The notes under the pieces: generated by a model
Database searches by the model: none
Seen by the model: only the letters and a program-made list of their open reading frames with translations
Told to the model about the DNA's origin: nothing
Part shown: positions 20,343-29,440 of the stretch, piece after piece
Layout: every line of letters starts with the position of its first letter
Position numbering within the stretch: position 1 is the stretch's first letter
DNA from: Colwellia psychrerythraea
GTDB taxonomy: Bacteria > Pseudomonadota > Gammaproteobacteria > Enterobacterales > Alteromonadaceae
Assembly: GCF_000764225.1 (NCBI RefSeq)
Contig: NZ_JQED01000008.1
Coordinates: forward strand, 48,516 to 112,515
DNA length: 64,000 bases
Direction of reading: 5' to 3'
Position numbers and translations under genes: made by a program

Positions 20343-20573
20343 ATGTTAGAAAATACTCTCCCTCAACTCGAACAACTGATTGAAGATATCATTGAAAAAA
20401 ATAACCAGCTAAAAAAGCAAGTGGCTGAACTTGAGCAGCAAAAGTCTTTATTGCTTGACGAAAATGAAACATTGCAACTTGAAGCGCTTGATGGTGAAGA
20501 GAAACAAAAACAAACCAACAGTGTATTAACCAGTTTATTAGGTAAATTACAAAGTGTAGAAGAGGTTAATTAA
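20343..20573 (+). CDS. ZapB-like small coiled-coil protein (TIGR02449-type)
   Basis: A 76-residue protein that is almost entirely coiled coil (LEQLIEDIIEKNNQLKKQV and onward). Short coiled-coil proteins of this type sit directly before zapA in many Gammaproteobacteria and resemble ZapB. Its stop overlaps the zapA start (TAATG), so the two are coupled. A role at the Z-ring alongside ZapA is inferred from position and shape only. Confidence 0.7.
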   Translation: MLENTLPQLEQLIEDIIEKNNQLKKQVAELEQQKSLLLDENETLQLEALDGEEKQKQTNSVLTSLLGKLQSVEEVN

Positions 20574-20887
20574 TGATTGTTGAAGACTCTAAAGGTATCA
20601 GCATTGAAATTATGGGCAAACAACATCAGTTTAATTGCTCAGCTGAACAAGCAGAGGATTTAAATCAAGCAGCTAACAATCTCGCGGTAATGTGTGAAGA
20701 CATTAAGAAAAAGCATAGTATGGCTAACAACGAACGTGCTTTATTGGTCGCATCAATTAATTTAAGTTATTCACTGTTAATTGCGAATGATAAACTTGAG
20801 CGTAACCAGCATGGGCAAGATGCGTTAATTTCTACACTAAAAAGTGCGTTATACCAATCGGATCAATTATCTATAAATGATCAATAA
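20573..20887 (+). CDS. zapA: Cell division protein ZapA
   Basis: A 104-residue ZapA-family protein. The N-terminal globular part (ISIEIMGKQHQFNC) and the C-terminal helix for dimerisation and tetramerisation fit the family. ZapA binds and bundles FtsZ filaments at mid-cell. It overlaps the ZapB-like gene and lies 187 bp upstream of minC, so Z-ring assembly and positioning genes are adjacent here. Confidence 0.85.
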   Translation: MIVEDSKGISIEIMGKQHQFNCSAEQAEDLNQAANNLAVMCEDIKKKHSMANNERALLVASINLSYSLLIANDKLERNQHGQDALISTLKSALYQSDQLSINDQ

Positions 20888-21004
20888 TTGATCCATTGAG
20901 TATTTTAAACGTTGTGATTTATTCAGTATGACCGCTATCCACTAGTTAGGTACCAGTGATATTGAAAACTTTATTTCTAGGTATATAGCCTCTATATCTA
21001 CTGT

Positions 21005-21032
21005 CTGAAGACATATCTTTTAGAGCTATAAT
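21005..21032 (+). promoter_or_regulatory. Candidate sigma-70 promoter for minCDE
   Basis: A perfect -10 hexamer TATAAT at 21027-21032 is preceded at 16 bp by the weak -35 candidate CTGAAG. It lies about 43 bp before minC. The -35 match is poor, so this is tentative. Confidence 0.4.
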
Positions 21033-21074
21033 ACTTGGTGACATTGAGTTGTCTTATATAGGAAAACTTTCATT

Positions 21075-21794
21075 ATGGCTGATGCCAGCATTGAATTTAA
21101 AGGTACAAGTTTTACCCTATCAGTATTACATATAAAAACAGCAGAATTAGCGAATATACGGGCAGATTTAGTAAAAAAAGTGTCCCAAGCGCCCGATTTT
21201 TTTTATCTCGTTCCAATCGTGGTAAATATTGAACAACTTGATTGTTCAATTGATTATCAAGCGGTCAAAAGCTTAATAGAAGAATTAAAGTTTACTTTTG
21301 TCGGTTTTACTGGTGCTGTGGGCAATGAGCAACGCAAACTTATTCGTGAACTTGGCTTTTCTTTTGTTAATACAAGCAAAATTGAACACTCACAAAAAAA
21401 TCCTCAAGAACAGCAAGCATTAGTAAAAGAACCTCAAGCAATTACTGCTAGCCCTGAAAAGCATTTATTCACTGACAAGATACATCGAGGACAAATTCGA
21501 TCTGGTCAACAGATTTATGCAAAAGCTCAAAACCTTGTGGTCATTGGCTCAGTTTCAGCAGGTGCAGAAGTGATTGCTGACGGTAACATACATATCTACG
21601 GCTCATTACGTGGGCGAGCAATTGCCGGAGCGCAAGGGCACGATAAGGCACAAATTTACTGCCAGAATCTTGAGGCTGAATTAGTTTCTATCAATGGTAA
21701 TTATTGGCTGAGTGAGTCAATGGAGCAACACTGGGGCTCTCCTGCATTTATTAATTTGACTGATAGCGAATTGTCATCAGCAAAACTTATTTAA
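21075..21794 (+). CDS. minC: Septum site-determining protein MinC
   Basis: A 239-residue MinC. The N-terminal FtsZ-inhibiting domain spans about residues 1-105. A variable Gln- and Pro-containing linker follows. The C-terminal beta-helix domain begins near residue 133 (RSGQQIYAKAQNLVVIGSVSAGAEVIADGN...), binds MinD and dimerises. With MinD it blocks Z-ring assembly away from mid-cell. First gene of a minCDE operon. Confidence 0.95.
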   Translation: MADASIEFKGTSFTLSVLHIKTAELANIRADLVKKVSQAPDFFYLVPIVVNIEQLDCSIDYQAVKSLIEELKFTFVGFTGAVGNEQRKLIRELGFSFVNTSKIEHSQKNPQEQQALVKEPQAITASPEKHLFTDKIHRGQIRSGQQIYAKAQNLVVIGSVSAGAEVIADGNIHIYGSLRGRAIAGAQGHDKAQIYCQNLEAELVSINGNYWLSESMEQHWGSPAFINLTDSELSSAKLI

Positions 21795-21822
21795 TTATTA
21801 ACTTATAAAGGATATTCGGTCT

Positions 21823-22632
21823 ATGGCACGAATAATAGTGGTTACATCAGGCAAGGGTGGTGTTGGTAAAACAACATCAAGCGCTGCAATTGGTCTTGGA
21901 TTAGCGTTAAAAGGTCATAAAGTTGTGCTAATTGATTTCGATATTGGTCTACGAAACCTTGATCTGATCATGGGTTGTGAACGTCGCGTAGTGTATGACT
22001 TTGTTAATGTGATCAATGGTGAAGCAACGTTAAATCAGGCATTAATTAAAGATAAACGCGTTAGCAGTTTATCTATTTTGCCGGCTTCACAAACCCGTGA
22101 TAAAGATGCGCTAAATAAAGAAAATGTAGGTAAAGTGCTCGAAGAACTTGGCAAAAGCTACGACTTTATTGTCTGTGATTCGCCAGCTGGTATTGAAGCG
22201 GGGGCTATGATGGCTCTTTATTATGCGGATGAGGCAGTTGTAACGACCAACCCTGAAGTGTCTTCGGTGCGTGACTCGGATCGAATTTTAGGTATGTTAG
22301 CGAGTCGCTCTCGCAGAGCTGAGCTTGGTTTAGAGCCAATTAAAGAACACTTATTGTTAACTCGTTATTCACCAAAACGTGTCGAAGAAGGAGAAATGCT
22401 CAGTGTAGAAGATGTTGAAGATATTCTATCTATACCCTTGTTAGGCGTTATTCCAGAATCTCAAGCTGTTCTCAAAGCTTCTAATGCTGGTGAGCCAGTC
22501 ATCTTAGATACTGAAAGTGATGCAGGTAAGGCTTATCAAGACGTTATAGATCGTCTTTTAGGTGAAACAGTTGATTTCAGGTTTTTAGTTGCCGAGAAAA
22601 AAGGCATTTTCAGTCGTATGTTTGGAGGATAA
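21823..22632 (+). CDS. minD: Septum site-determining ATPase MinD
   Basis: A 269-residue ParA/MinD ATPase. The deviant Walker A motif GKGGVGKTT lies at about residues 10-18, with the DxDIGLRNLD switch region following. A C-terminal amphipathic membrane-targeting helix is present (KKGIFSRMFGG). MinD-ATP binds the membrane, recruits MinC and is displaced by MinE. AAAGGA upstream is the ribosome site. It is one base from minE. Confidence 0.97.
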   Translation: MARIIVVTSGKGGVGKTTSSAAIGLGLALKGHKVVLIDFDIGLRNLDLIMGCERRVVYDFVNVINGEATLNQALIKDKRVSSLSILPASQTRDKDALNKENVGKVLEELGKSYDFIVCDSPAGIEAGAMMALYYADEAVVTTNPEVSSVRDSDRILGMLASRSRRAELGLEPIKEHLLLTRYSPKRVEEGEMLSVEDVEDILSIPLLGVIPESQAVLKASNAGEPVILDTESDAGKAYQDVIDRLLGETVDFRFLVAEKKGIFSRMFGG

Positions 22633-22633
22633 C

Positions 22634-22912
22634 ATGGCACTTTTAGATTATTTTTTACGTAAAAAAGAAAAGCAAGTCACAACAGCATCTAAAGCTAAAG
22701 AACGTCTGCAAATCATTGTTGCCCATGAGCGTAATAATCGAAATAAACAGCCAGATTATTTACCACAACTGACGGAAGATATTCTTAAAGTATTACGTAA
22801 ATATATTAAAGTATCTGATGAAAGTTTTTCGATCAATCTAGATAAAAAAGATGGCGATTTAAACGTATTAGAACTAAATATTGAATTACATGATGAGCAG
22901 AAAACAGGCTAG
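22634..22912 (+). CDS. minE: Cell division topological specificity factor MinE
   Basis: The start is ATG 22634, with GGAGG a few bases upstream. It yields a 92-residue MinE beginning MALLDYFLRKKEK, as in E. coli. The AKERLQIIVAHER helix is the MinD-interacting segment. MinE stimulates MinD ATPase and drives the Min oscillation. A longer form read from 22589 inside minD is unlikely. Confidence 0.95.
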   Translation: MALLDYFLRKKEKQVTTASKAKERLQIIVAHERNNRNKQPDYLPQLTEDILKVLRKYIKVSDESFSINLDKKDGDLNVLELNIELHDEQKTG

Positions 22913-22928
22913 ACTTTTCTGTGTTAAG

Positions 22929-22964
22929 CTACCAACTGGCATTGTAAAATTATCCGGTTGGTAG
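22929..22964. terminator. Hairpin between convergent minE and ansA
   Basis: Arms CTACCAAC and GTTGGTAG with an inner TGG/CCG continuation. The T run is weak, so termination efficiency is uncertain. Confidence 0.55.
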
Positions 22965-23004
22965 AATTATCTTTTGTTTGCAATTACCTGATAAAACTGA
23001 CAGT

Positions 23005-24018
23005 TTAACTCAATTCACCACGTAAGTTTTTTTCCATTTGCCGGCACATTTCATCATAGGGTAAGTTTTTACTTAATAAATAATGTAATTTGGTTAATGT
23101 CGCTTCTAGAGTCATATCATGGCCACTAATAACGCCTGTCTCGCTCAAAGCATTACCTGTCGCATATCCCGACATATTTACCGTACCTTTGATACATTGA
23201 CTACAATTAACCACTACAATACCTTGCTCTTTAGCTTTTCTTAAACAAGCAAGTAATGCCTTATCTTGTGGCGCATTACCTACACCATAACTTCGTAAAA
23301 TAAGTGCTTTGACAGGTTGTTTTATTACGTTTTCAATGACTTCGCTACTTATGCCAGGGTATAAATGAACAACACCGACTGGTTGTGGTGTCATTGTTGA
23401 AAGTTGCAAAGATTCAACATTGTCTACAGAATGAGCTAGAGTACCTGCAACCAACTGAATGTTAATACCAGCTTCAAGTAATACTGGCATGTTAGGTGAG
23501 TCAAATGCATTGAAACCATCAGCATAGGCTTTAATACAGCGATTACCACGATAAAGTTTGTTATTAAAAAACAAGCTAACTTCACTAATTGGGTAGTTAG
23601 CAGCTATGAATAACGCATTGAGTACATTGACTTGTCCATCTGAGCGTAGTTGACTTAATGGAATTTGTGAGCCCGTAACAATAACGGGTTTACTCAAATT
23701 CTCGAACATAAATGATAAAGCCGAGCTGGTATAAGCCATGGTATCAGTACCGTGTAATACCACGAATCCATCGTAATCATCATAATTAGCTTTAATGTCG
23801 TTGGCGATACGTTGCCAATCACTCGGTGTCATGTTTGATGAATCAATTAATGGCTGATATTCACTGATGGTAAAATCTGGCATTTCACTACGATGAAACT
23901 CAGGTAGGGCATTGATAGATTCAGTAAGATGGCCTTTAGCTGGGACAAAACCCTGAGTACTTTGCATCATGCCTATGGTGCCGCCAGTGTAAGCAACGTA
24001 AATTCTTTTTTTCATCAT
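23005..24018 (-). CDS. ansA: Type I (cytoplasmic) L-asparaginase
   Basis: A 337-residue asparaginase converting asparagine to aspartate and ammonia. The first catalytic threonine lies in YTGGTIGM at the N-terminus. The second catalytic motif is VLHGTDTMAYT near residue 88. The absence of a signal peptide supports the cytoplasmic type I enzyme. It follows sppA on the same strand, the order seen in E. coli, but a terminator in the 308-bp gap suggests a separate transcript. Confidence 0.93.
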   Translation of the reverse strand: MMKKRIYVAYTGGTIGMMQSTQGFVPAKGHLTESINALPEFHRSEMPDFTISEYQPLIDSSNMTPSDWQRIANDIKANYDDYDGFVVLHGTDTMAYTSSALSFMFENLSKPVIVTGSQIPLSQLRSDGQVNVLNALFIAANYPISEVSLFFNNKLYRGNRCIKAYADGFNAFDSPNMPVLLEAGINIQLVAGTLAHSVDNVESLQLSTMTPQPVGVVHLYPGISSEVIENVIKQPVKALILRSYGVGNAPQDKALLACLRKAKEQGIVVVNCSQCIKGTVNMSGYATGNALSETGVISGHDMTLEATLTKLHYLLSKNLPYDEMCRQMEKNLRGELS

Positions 24019-24236
24019 AACTTTGACTACTTATTCTCTTTCGATAAATTAATGTGATCGGTATTCATTAATATGTGAGTAATGATTTATCTGACCGTTT
24101 TGAGATGAGTCATAGTATATCTTAGCAACTGTGATATTTACTATAGTCGTAACATCAATTGCTTTAATTTACGGACAAATGAGTGATTGCAGCTAGATTA
24201 AAATGAGGGCGTTTGACAAGAAATATGACATAAAAA

Positions 24237-24264
24237 AGAGGTAGTTAATTACTTAACTACCTCT
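24237..24264 (-). terminator. Terminator after sppA
   Basis: A perfect 12-bp stem (AGAGGTAGTTAA with TTAACTACCTCT) and a 4-nt loop. On the minus strand it runs into a stretch of T. Confidence 0.88.
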
Positions 24265-24326
24265 TCAAAATAATACGAGTTGACGTTCAATTGAGTATTA
24301 TGTTTCTACTTCAGCTAACAATGAGC

Positions 24327-26240
24327 TTAATTCGCACCACAGGCAATACATAAAGTATAGCGACCTTGTGGATCATTAAATTGATTCATCAGCTTTAACT
24401 CGTCTGTCATCATGGTAATAAACTGTGATAACGGTTTGTTCTTCACTGAATGAGTCGCTAAGTCAATTGAAAACAGTTCTTCATTAGCTGAGAATAAACT
24501 TACTAATGTTGTAGATTGCCCCAATAACTGTTGCATGATTTTATTACGTGGTGATTGTTCTTTTTCAATCAATAAGGTGTCGTATTGTTCAAGCTTTGCC
24601 AGTGTTGCAGCAGCTACAACAGCATCAGTTAAATTTCCGAGTTCATCAACCAACCCTAGTTCTTTTGCTTTTTTACCTGACCAAACACGTCCTTGAGCAA
24701 TAGCATCAACTTCCTCTAATGTCATATCGCGATTAGTTGCAACCAGTTGTATAAATTCTTGATACCCTCGGTTAATTGATAGTTGGAATAAATTTGCCAT
24801 ACCTGGAGTCAAGGCTTGAGTTGGCCCAAATCCGGCAATATCAGTGGTGCCTACACCATCAGTATGAATGCCCATTTTGCTTAATGAATCTTCGAACGTC
24901 ATCATCATACCAAAAATACCGATAGATCCTGTGATGGTAGAGGGGGCTGCATATATTTTATCTGCAGGCGCTGAAATCCAGTAACCTCCTGATGCAGCGT
25001 AAGTACCCATTGAAGCAATGACAGGCTTACCTGCTTTTTTCAATAGTTCAACTTCTTGACGAATAATTTCAGAGGCGTAAGCACTGCCACCAGGACTATC
25101 TACGCGTAGTACTACCGCTTTAACGTTATCATTGTTGCGTGCTTTACGTAGTAATTTTGCGGTACTGTCACCACCAATGGTGCCAGGCTTTTGTGTGCCA
25201 TCTAATATGTTGCCTTTTGCAACAACAATAGCAACTCTATCGATATTTTTACCTGTAAGCTCTGCACTTTTATCTAACGAAGAATTAGTCGCAGCCATAT
25301 AATCTTTGTAACCAATATGGCTATAACTATCGCCTTTTTTGTTGGTACCCACCAATTCAATGAGTTCGCTGCGCATTTCATGGCGAGATTTTAATTGATC
25401 AACCCAGTTATTTTTAAGTGCATATTGAGCGAAACTGCTGTCAGCGGCGCTAAATTTAGCTACTAAATTATCTATATTTTCATCAAAATTGTCGATACCA
25501 AAACCTCGACGATTAGCAACATCTTCTTTATATTGCATCCATAAATCAGCTAACCATAGTTTGTTAGCTTTCTTGGCTGCCTCTGACATATCATCACGAA
25601 TAAAAGGTTCGACCGCTGATTTGAACGTACCTACACGGAATATGTGCTGGTTAATTGCTAATTTCTCTAATGCCGTTTTAAAATACATTTTATAGCGGCC
25701 ATAACCATCAAGTAACATAAAACCTTGTGGGTTTAACCAGATATCGTTAGCAGTACTGGCAAGATAATATTGGTCCTGTGAGAATTGGTCACCCAAGGCA
25801 ATAATTTGTTTACCACTAGTTTTAAAGTCCTCTAGTGCTGCAGCAATGTCTTGCAACTTAGTTAACCCTGCTCGGTTTAAACCTTGCAGTTGTAAAACTA
25901 ATATTTCTACCCGATCATCTTTTTTAGCTGTTCCAATAACATCAATAATATCAGCCAATAAAACTTCAGGCTTTTCATCTTTTTGTTCCATGGCTTCACT
26001 TAAAAAAGCTTCCATTGGATCAACTTCACGTTTTTGCTCTACTACATCACCGACGAGATTGAGTACTAAGGCTGCTTTATCAGGTACCGGAACTTGTTCT
26101 TCACCACTAGAGAGAATAATGCCAATAAATGAAAATAACAGTATAAAAAATACTAGGTTTAGCACAAAAGAGCGGGTAAACGTAAATACACGCCAGATTG
26201 AAGAAAAGATCCGTTTAATAATGCCTGGATTATTATTCAT
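24327..26240 (-). CDS. sppA: Signal peptide peptidase SppA, 67K type
   Basis: A 637-residue membrane serine peptidase of family S49 with two tandem S49 domains. An N-terminal membrane anchor lies at about residues 20-42. The catalytic lysine is in GTFKSAVEPF in the first domain and the catalytic serine is in AASGGYWIS in the second. It degrades cleaved signal peptides at the inner membrane. A terminator separates it from ansA. Confidence 0.95.
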   Translation of the reverse strand: MNNNPGIIKRIFSSIWRVFTFTRSFVLNLVFFILLFSFIGIILSSGEEQVPVPDKAALVLNLVGDVVEQKREVDPMEAFLSEAMEQKDEKPEVLLADIIDVIGTAKKDDRVEILVLQLQGLNRAGLTKLQDIAAALEDFKTSGKQIIALGDQFSQDQYYLASTANDIWLNPQGFMLLDGYGRYKMYFKTALEKLAINQHIFRVGTFKSAVEPFIRDDMSEAAKKANKLWLADLWMQYKEDVANRRGFGIDNFDENIDNLVAKFSAADSSFAQYALKNNWVDQLKSRHEMRSELIELVGTNKKGDSYSHIGYKDYMAATNSSLDKSAELTGKNIDRVAIVVAKGNILDGTQKPGTIGGDSTAKLLRKARNNDNVKAVVLRVDSPGGSAYASEIIRQEVELLKKAGKPVIASMGTYAASGGYWISAPADKIYAAPSTITGSIGIFGMMMTFEDSLSKMGIHTDGVGTTDIAGFGPTQALTPGMANLFQLSINRGYQEFIQLVATNRDMTLEEVDAIAQGRVWSGKKAKELGLVDELGNLTDAVVAAATLAKLEQYDTLLIEKEQSPRNKIMQQLLGQSTTLVSLFSANEELFSIDLATHSVKNKPLSQFITMMTDELKLMNQFNDPQGRYTLCIACGAN

Positions 26241-26464
26241 ATATATTTATCTTAAATTGATTAAATTAAAAACTCAGAGCTATACTACCTTAATGTTCAC
26301 TAAAACTTAACATACGACCTAAGCTAGATTGTAACTATTTATGGCAATTGCCTTTTTACATCAATTAATATAACTTTTTCTGCTTTTTACAAGATGATTT
26401 GAAAGACTTTTTAGCTTTCAACGTTCTTATAACTAATCATTATTTTTATTAAAAGATACCCACT

Positions 26465-27163
26465 ATGCAAAGATTACAATATTACTACCAAACCTTTCTA
26501 GCAAAGCTCAAAAACTTTGATGGTATCCCCGCCTTACTAATAAGGTTATACCTTGCTCCTGTATTTATCATGGCTGGCTTTAGTAAAACTCAATTACTTA
26601 ATGAAGAAGTCACAGGTTTTAGTGCCTTTATGGCTGACCCTAATATCATTGCCTGGTTTGGTAACAGCGATTGGGGCTTAGGTTTACCCTTTCCGGCATT
26701 ATTAGCTAATCTAGTCATCTTGGTGGAATTTTTTGGCGGTTGGTTATTACTAGTAGGTGCGCTAACACGTTTAATCAGTATTCCCTTAATGTTTACTATG
26801 ATCGTTGCTGCTACTTCTGTGCATGCAGAAAATGGTTGGTTTGCCATCACACCGACTAATAGTGATATTAGCCCAGCTAAAGTGGCTACTTGGCTTGGTA
26901 TTGATAGTGCTCAAGCTAGTTTAGATAATAGTGAACAAACAGCTACGCGACTTGAAAAAATGCGAGAGTTAATTGAAGAAAATGGTAATACTGATTGGCT
27001 TTATGAGAAGGGTAATATTGTAGTGTTAAACAATGGGATCGAGTTTTCAACCACGTATTTTATCATGTTACTTTCGTTGTTCTTTATTGGCGCGGGACGC
27101 TATACCAGCGTTGATCATTTTGTTGCCAATCGATTTTTGATAGAAGAGAAACGCTTTAGTTAG
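26465..27163 (+). CDS. DoxX-family membrane protein
   Basis: A 232-residue inner-membrane protein. LLIRLYLAPVFIMAGFSK and the following acidic/aromatic helices match DoxX (DoxD/SURF4-like). It is longer than typical DoxX because of a ~70-residue insert before the last membrane helix (about 133-185). DoxX proteins are linked to redox and sulfur metabolism, but no function can be assigned from context. Confidence 0.75.
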   Translation: MQRLQYYYQTFLAKLKNFDGIPALLIRLYLAPVFIMAGFSKTQLLNEEVTGFSAFMADPNIIAWFGNSDWGLGLPFPALLANLVILVEFFGGWLLLVGALTRLISIPLMFTMIVAATSVHAENGWFAITPTNSDISPAKVATWLGIDSAQASLDNSEQTATRLEKMRELIEENGNTDWLYEKGNIVVLNNGIEFSTTYFIMLLSLFFIGAGRYTSVDHFVANRFLIEEKRFS

Positions 27164-27230
27164 CTAAATCTCTGATACCACATTGTGTTGTTGAAATGAT
27201 CATCTGATTTTACAAGCCAGCAAAACTAAA

Positions 27231-27267
27231 AAAGCTGAACAGAATATATTTCTGTTCAGCTTTTTTT
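27231..27267. terminator. Bidirectional terminator between the DoxX and EamA genes
   Basis: Perfect 10-bp arms GCTGAACAGA (27234-27243) and TCTGTTCAGC (27251-27260). A runs lie on the left and T runs on the right. Confidence 0.9.
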
Positions 27268-27334
27268 ATCGGCACTTCTAAAATACTAACATTTACTGGT
27301 TTAGACTATTAAAAGCGGATTATTTATTGGATGG

Positions 27335-28231
27335 TTAACGACCTAACAACTTCTTTTTTGACTGAGGCAATAAATGGCCAAAGTGATAAATACTTAATCC
27401 TAATATCACCATAAAGGCTCCTAGTATCAACTTGTCATTGATAATTTCACCATTTAACAATGCTCCCAAGGTCAAAGCGATCACTGGGGTAATAAGCGTA
27501 ATCAAGGTTACATTACTGGCAGATAACTTTTGTAGCACGGTAAAGTAAGCATAAAAACCAATCAATGAGCCAAATACACCTAAATATACGGTTGCCCAAA
27601 TTGATCTTGCTTGCCAAGTATCAATGGGTAAAGTGCCATCTAGTACTAACCAAGTAATTAGAAACAACGGGGTGGCAACTGATAACGCCCCCACAGTCGT
27701 TGCTAGCGGATGAATTGCGAGCGAGATACTTTTAACTAATACACCACTTAAACTAAAGAAGAATACCGCTATTAATATAAAAATGACTCCGTAAATACCA
27801 TTTTCCGCTACATTGAAGTTGTCTGAGCAAACAATGGCCAAGCCCACTAATGAAATAGCCATAGAGAATTTACGCATAGCACTTATACTTGGCTCTGCTA
27901 GTATTTTCCTTGCTAACAAGGCTGAAATAACGGGTGACAGTCCAAAAACTAAGGAAATGACGCCTGAAGATAAATAAGCAGCCGATAAATAAGAGAATAA
28001 CATGCCGCCAAAGATACCTAAGGCTGAAAAACTGTATAGCTTTAATGCTTGTTTGTGCCAAGGAATATGAATATTTCTTACTTTAATCACAAGAGCTCCT
28101 AATACTAAAGCGATCAGCATTCTGGCTAATACAGCTAAACTTGGATTAATTGATTCGCTACTCCATACGATGCCTAGCGGTGTAGTAGACCAAATTAATA
28201 GTACTGCTAAATAGGCAATTGACACTGACAT
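27335..28231 (-). CDS. DMT-superfamily (EamA) transporter
   Basis: A 298-residue protein with ten predicted membrane helices in two EamA repeats. Drug/metabolite transporters of this type often export amino acids or other small metabolites. AAAGGAGAAAGAA precedes the ATG. The ~110-315 bp upstream hold a short leader ORF and a terminator hairpin resembling an amino-acid attenuator, which would suggest an amino-acid-related substrate (inference). Confidence 0.85.
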   Translation of the reverse strand: MSVSIAYLAVLLIWSTTPLGIVWSSESINPSLAVLARMLIALVLGALVIKVRNIHIPWHKQALKLYSFSALGIFGGMLFSYLSAAYLSSGVISLVFGLSPVISALLARKILAEPSISAMRKFSMAISLVGLAIVCSDNFNVAENGIYGVIFILIAVFFFSLSGVLVKSISLAIHPLATTVGALSVATPLFLITWLVLDGTLPIDTWQARSIWATVYLGVFGSLIGFYAYFTVLQKLSASNVTLITLITPVIALTLGALLNGEIINDKLILGAFMVILGLSIYHFGHLLPQSKKKLLGR

Positions 28232-28343
28232 TTCTTTCTCCTTTTTTTTACGTTTAAAATTGCTAGCTGCGGTTAAGTTGGCTGTATGTCTCCAGCAGAC
28301 TGCAGATTTTTACGGTTTTATTTGTAAGGAATAATCGAGAAAC

Positions 28344-28376
28344 AAAAAAGCCGCAAAAGATGATTTCTGCGGCTTT
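28344..28376 (-). terminator. Leader terminator (candidate attenuator) upstream of the EamA gene
   Basis: On the minus strand AAAGCCGCA and TGCGGCTTT form a 9-bp stem followed by six T. It lies about 115 bp before the EamA start codon and after a short reading frame, where a transcript for that gene would have to pass. CCGCAG inside the left arm can instead pair with CTGCGG (plus-strand 28424-28429). Confidence 0.65.
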
Positions 28377-28401
28377 AAAAGTGAACTAATTAATGATTTG
28401 A

Positions 28402-28548
28402 TTAATTTTGATTTTTTAATGCACCGCAGAGGGAAGGCCAATTTGACTGGCCCTTAACTAGCCACAGTCGATTGACTATAAACAGACAGCTAACAGCAAC
28501 TGCTTTATAGGTTCGAATATTTGTTATGGCCAGTAGGGTGCTTTTCAT
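28402..28548 (-). CDS. Candidate leader peptide for attenuation
   Basis: A 48-codon frame starting with ATG and ending with TAA just before the candidate attenuator. The middle stretch, AVAVSCLFIVNRLWLV, has about half its residues as Val, Leu or Ile. A PSLCGAL segment near the end resembles the PPCGAAL of the E. coli ilvGMEDA leader peptide. The ribosome site is weak. This is a reading of sequence and arrangement, not a proven gene. Confidence 0.45.
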   Translation of the reverse strand: MKSTLLAITNIRTYKAVAVSCLFIVNRLWLVKGQSNWPSLCGALKNQN

Positions 28549-28739
28549 TGTTTAATTAATCTTAATAATGTTGATTTTTAATTTACATTTAAGTTACGTT
28601 TCATCTTGGCGGTTGAGTTAATTTAAGTCAAGGATAAAAATAATTACTTTGTGTTTAATGTAATTATTTCTGATAACTAGGTGCACAAGCTTGAACTTAA
28701 GGATAAACTTTAGCAATAACCACTTGTTAGAAGTACTTT

Positions 28740-29339
28740 ATGGACGCTATTGAATTATTATTACAACGACAATCAACGCCAGTTTTAACAGAGCCTGCGC
28801 CTAATGAAGCAGATCTATCGACAATATTATCCGCAGGTATGCGAGTACCAGACCACGGCGGATTGAAACCTTGGCATTTCCATGTGATCACAGGACAAGG
28901 CTTACAACGCTTAAGTGATCTTTATGTAGAAGCAACCACTATTAATCTTGCTAAGCAAACAGGCTTACTTGAAGGAGCCAACATTGATGAGCAAGCGCTA
29001 AAAGAAAAAATGGCAAAGGTCGCAAAAATGCCGTTTCGAGCTCCTATGATTATTGTCATTTCAACCCAATATGTTGAACATAACAAAGTGCCATTGCAAG
29101 AGCAGTTAATTACCGCGGGTTGTTGTGCTCAGGCTATGCAAATGGCTGCATTTTCTCTAGGCTATGGCGCTATGTGGCGTACCGGTGATTTAGCCTATGA
29201 TGAAACAGTTAAACAAGGTTTAGGCCTTGAAGCGGGCAATGAGATTGCTGGCTTTTTATATATAGGTACACCAAAGAAAGAATGTAATACTAAACCAGCA
29301 AAAGATTATCAGGATAAAGTCACTTACTGGCAATCATAA
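28740..29339 (+). CDS. YdjA-type nitroreductase family protein
   Basis: A 199-residue flavoprotein of the nitroreductase superfamily. It begins MDAIELLLQRQS and carries MRVPDHGGLKPWHFHV, the FMN-binding stretch of the YdjA subgroup, and the C-terminal FLYIGTPK. It is predicted to bind FMN and reduce nitro or quinone-like substrates; the natural substrate is unknown. Monocistronic by context. Confidence 0.85.
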   Translation: MDAIELLLQRQSTPVLTEPAPNEADLSTILSAGMRVPDHGGLKPWHFHVITGQGLQRLSDLYVEATTINLAKQTGLLEGANIDEQALKEKMAKVAKMPFRAPMIIVISTQYVEHNKVPLQEQLITAGCCAQAMQMAAFSLGYGAMWRTGDLAYDETVKQGLGLEAGNEIAGFLYIGTPKKECNTKPAKDYQDKVTYWQS

Positions 29340-29440
29340 CAAAACTTTATATCTTATTGAAAAACCGATTATTACATTCAAATAAGTGTGTTGTCTTAGG
29401 TTATGGATTGATATTTACACTATTTATATAAACCATAAAA

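Noticed and set aside
20888..21074. 6S RNA gene after zapA
   Set aside because: The position is where ssrS lies in many Gammaproteobacteria, but the 187 bp show neither the long paired arms nor the conserved central bubble of 6S RNA.
22589..22633. Extended N-terminus of MinE
   Set aside because: The extension lies inside minD and lacks a ribosome site; ATG 22634 follows GGAGG and gives the standard MinE N-terminus.
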